This document shows, piece after piece, positions 6,499 to 6,653 of a stretch of DNA of 6,653 bases. Origin of the DNA: Pseudomonadota bacterium. GTDB lineage: Bacteria; Pseudomonadota; Alphaproteobacteria; Rhodobacterales; Rhodobacteraceae. The notes under the pieces were generated by a model, which was given only the letters and a program-made list of their open reading frames with translations, did not search any database and had not been told where the DNA came from. The position numbers were made by a program, and so were the translations under genes. The stretch is from NCBI GenBank assembly GCA_021813645.1, contig JAKAJW010000418.1, positions 1 to 6,653 on the forward strand, given 5' to 3'. Positions within the stretch are counted from its first letter, which is position 1. Every line of letters begins with the position of its first letter.

Positions 6499-6653
6499 TG
6501 CAGGCCGGGTTCGCCGCCCCCCGGGCCGCCGGCAGGCTTGCGGCCCTGGCGCTGACCCTGGCGCTGGCGGCTCCAGGCTCCGCGCGCGCCCAGGGCACGA
6601 CCGGCACGCCGGCGCCGCAGCAGGCGCCGACCACGCTCGGCGCTGGCGACGCC
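6498..6653 (+). CDS. skp: Secreted protein, probably periplasmic chaperone Skp/OmpH, 5' part
   Basis: Only 52 codons are inside the window. The ATG shares its A with the last base of the bamA TGA, so translation is probably coupled; no strong Shine-Dalgarno sequence is visible. Residues 1-31 form a signal peptide: Arg9 and Arg13 before an Ala/Leu core, then cleavage after SARA (28-31), leaving a mature start at Gln32. Visible mature residues are rich in Pro, Thr, Gln, Gly and Ala and contain no recognisable Skp helix. The identification rests on the very conserved bamA-skp-lpxD-fabZ-lpxA order and on the secretion signal. If correct, the protein holds unfolded outer-membrane proteins in the periplasm and hands them to BamA. 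Another secreted protein is possible. Confidence 0.6.
   Translation, partial: MQAGFAAPRAAGRLAALALTLALAAPGSARAQGTTGTPAPQQAPTTLGAGDA

Overview
The window is about two-thirds G+C, with codon third positions strongly biased to G/C. It carries the conserved proteobacterial block for isoprenoid carrier, phospholipid and outer-membrane biogenesis. All real genes are on the + strand: uppS (3' end only), cdsA, dxr (ispC), rseP, an unnamed small membrane-protein gene, bamA, and the first 52 codons of what is probably skp/ompH. Protein character (RseP with an 'MDLI' type start, BamA of about 780 residues, cdsA-dxr-rseP order) points to an alphaproteobacterium, most likely the Rhodobacterales. That lineage call is from memory of family sequences, not from a search.

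Region 1 (1-3791) is a tightly packed operon. uppS and cdsA overlap by ATGA, cdsA and dxr are 3 nt apart, and dxr and rseP are 4 nt apart with a GTG start for rseP. Dxr makes MEP toward isopentenyl diphosphate, and UppS condenses that unit into undecaprenyl diphosphate. CdsA supplies CDP-diacylglycerol. RseP is the intramembrane site-2 protease that in other proteobacteria links envelope stress to gene expression.

Region 2 (3792-4158) is the only loosely packed part. It holds two consecutive inverted repeats (3801-3822 and 3831-3858), then a 46-codon gene with a good ribosome binding site that encodes a hydrophobic peptide with a GxxxGxxxG pattern. A candidate sigma-70 promoter for bamA follows (TTGACA at 4093-4098), with an eight-C run in its spacer.

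Region 3 (4159-6653) is bamA, the core of the outer-membrane beta-barrel assembly machine, directly coupled (TGATG overlap) to a secreted protein that by position and signal peptide should be the periplasmic chaperone Skp/OmpH.

The most interesting observations are in BamA and just upstream of it. The near-universal arginine of the loop-6 (V/I)RGF motif is isoleucine here (IIGF). The aspartate that pairs with that arginine in E. coli BamA is asparagine, so both halves of the salt bridge are gone together. The other items are the glycine-zipper small protein between rseP and bamA, and the C8 tract inside the candidate bamA promoter. I saw no mobile element, CRISPR array, tRNA or rRNA, and no unknown multi-gene system.
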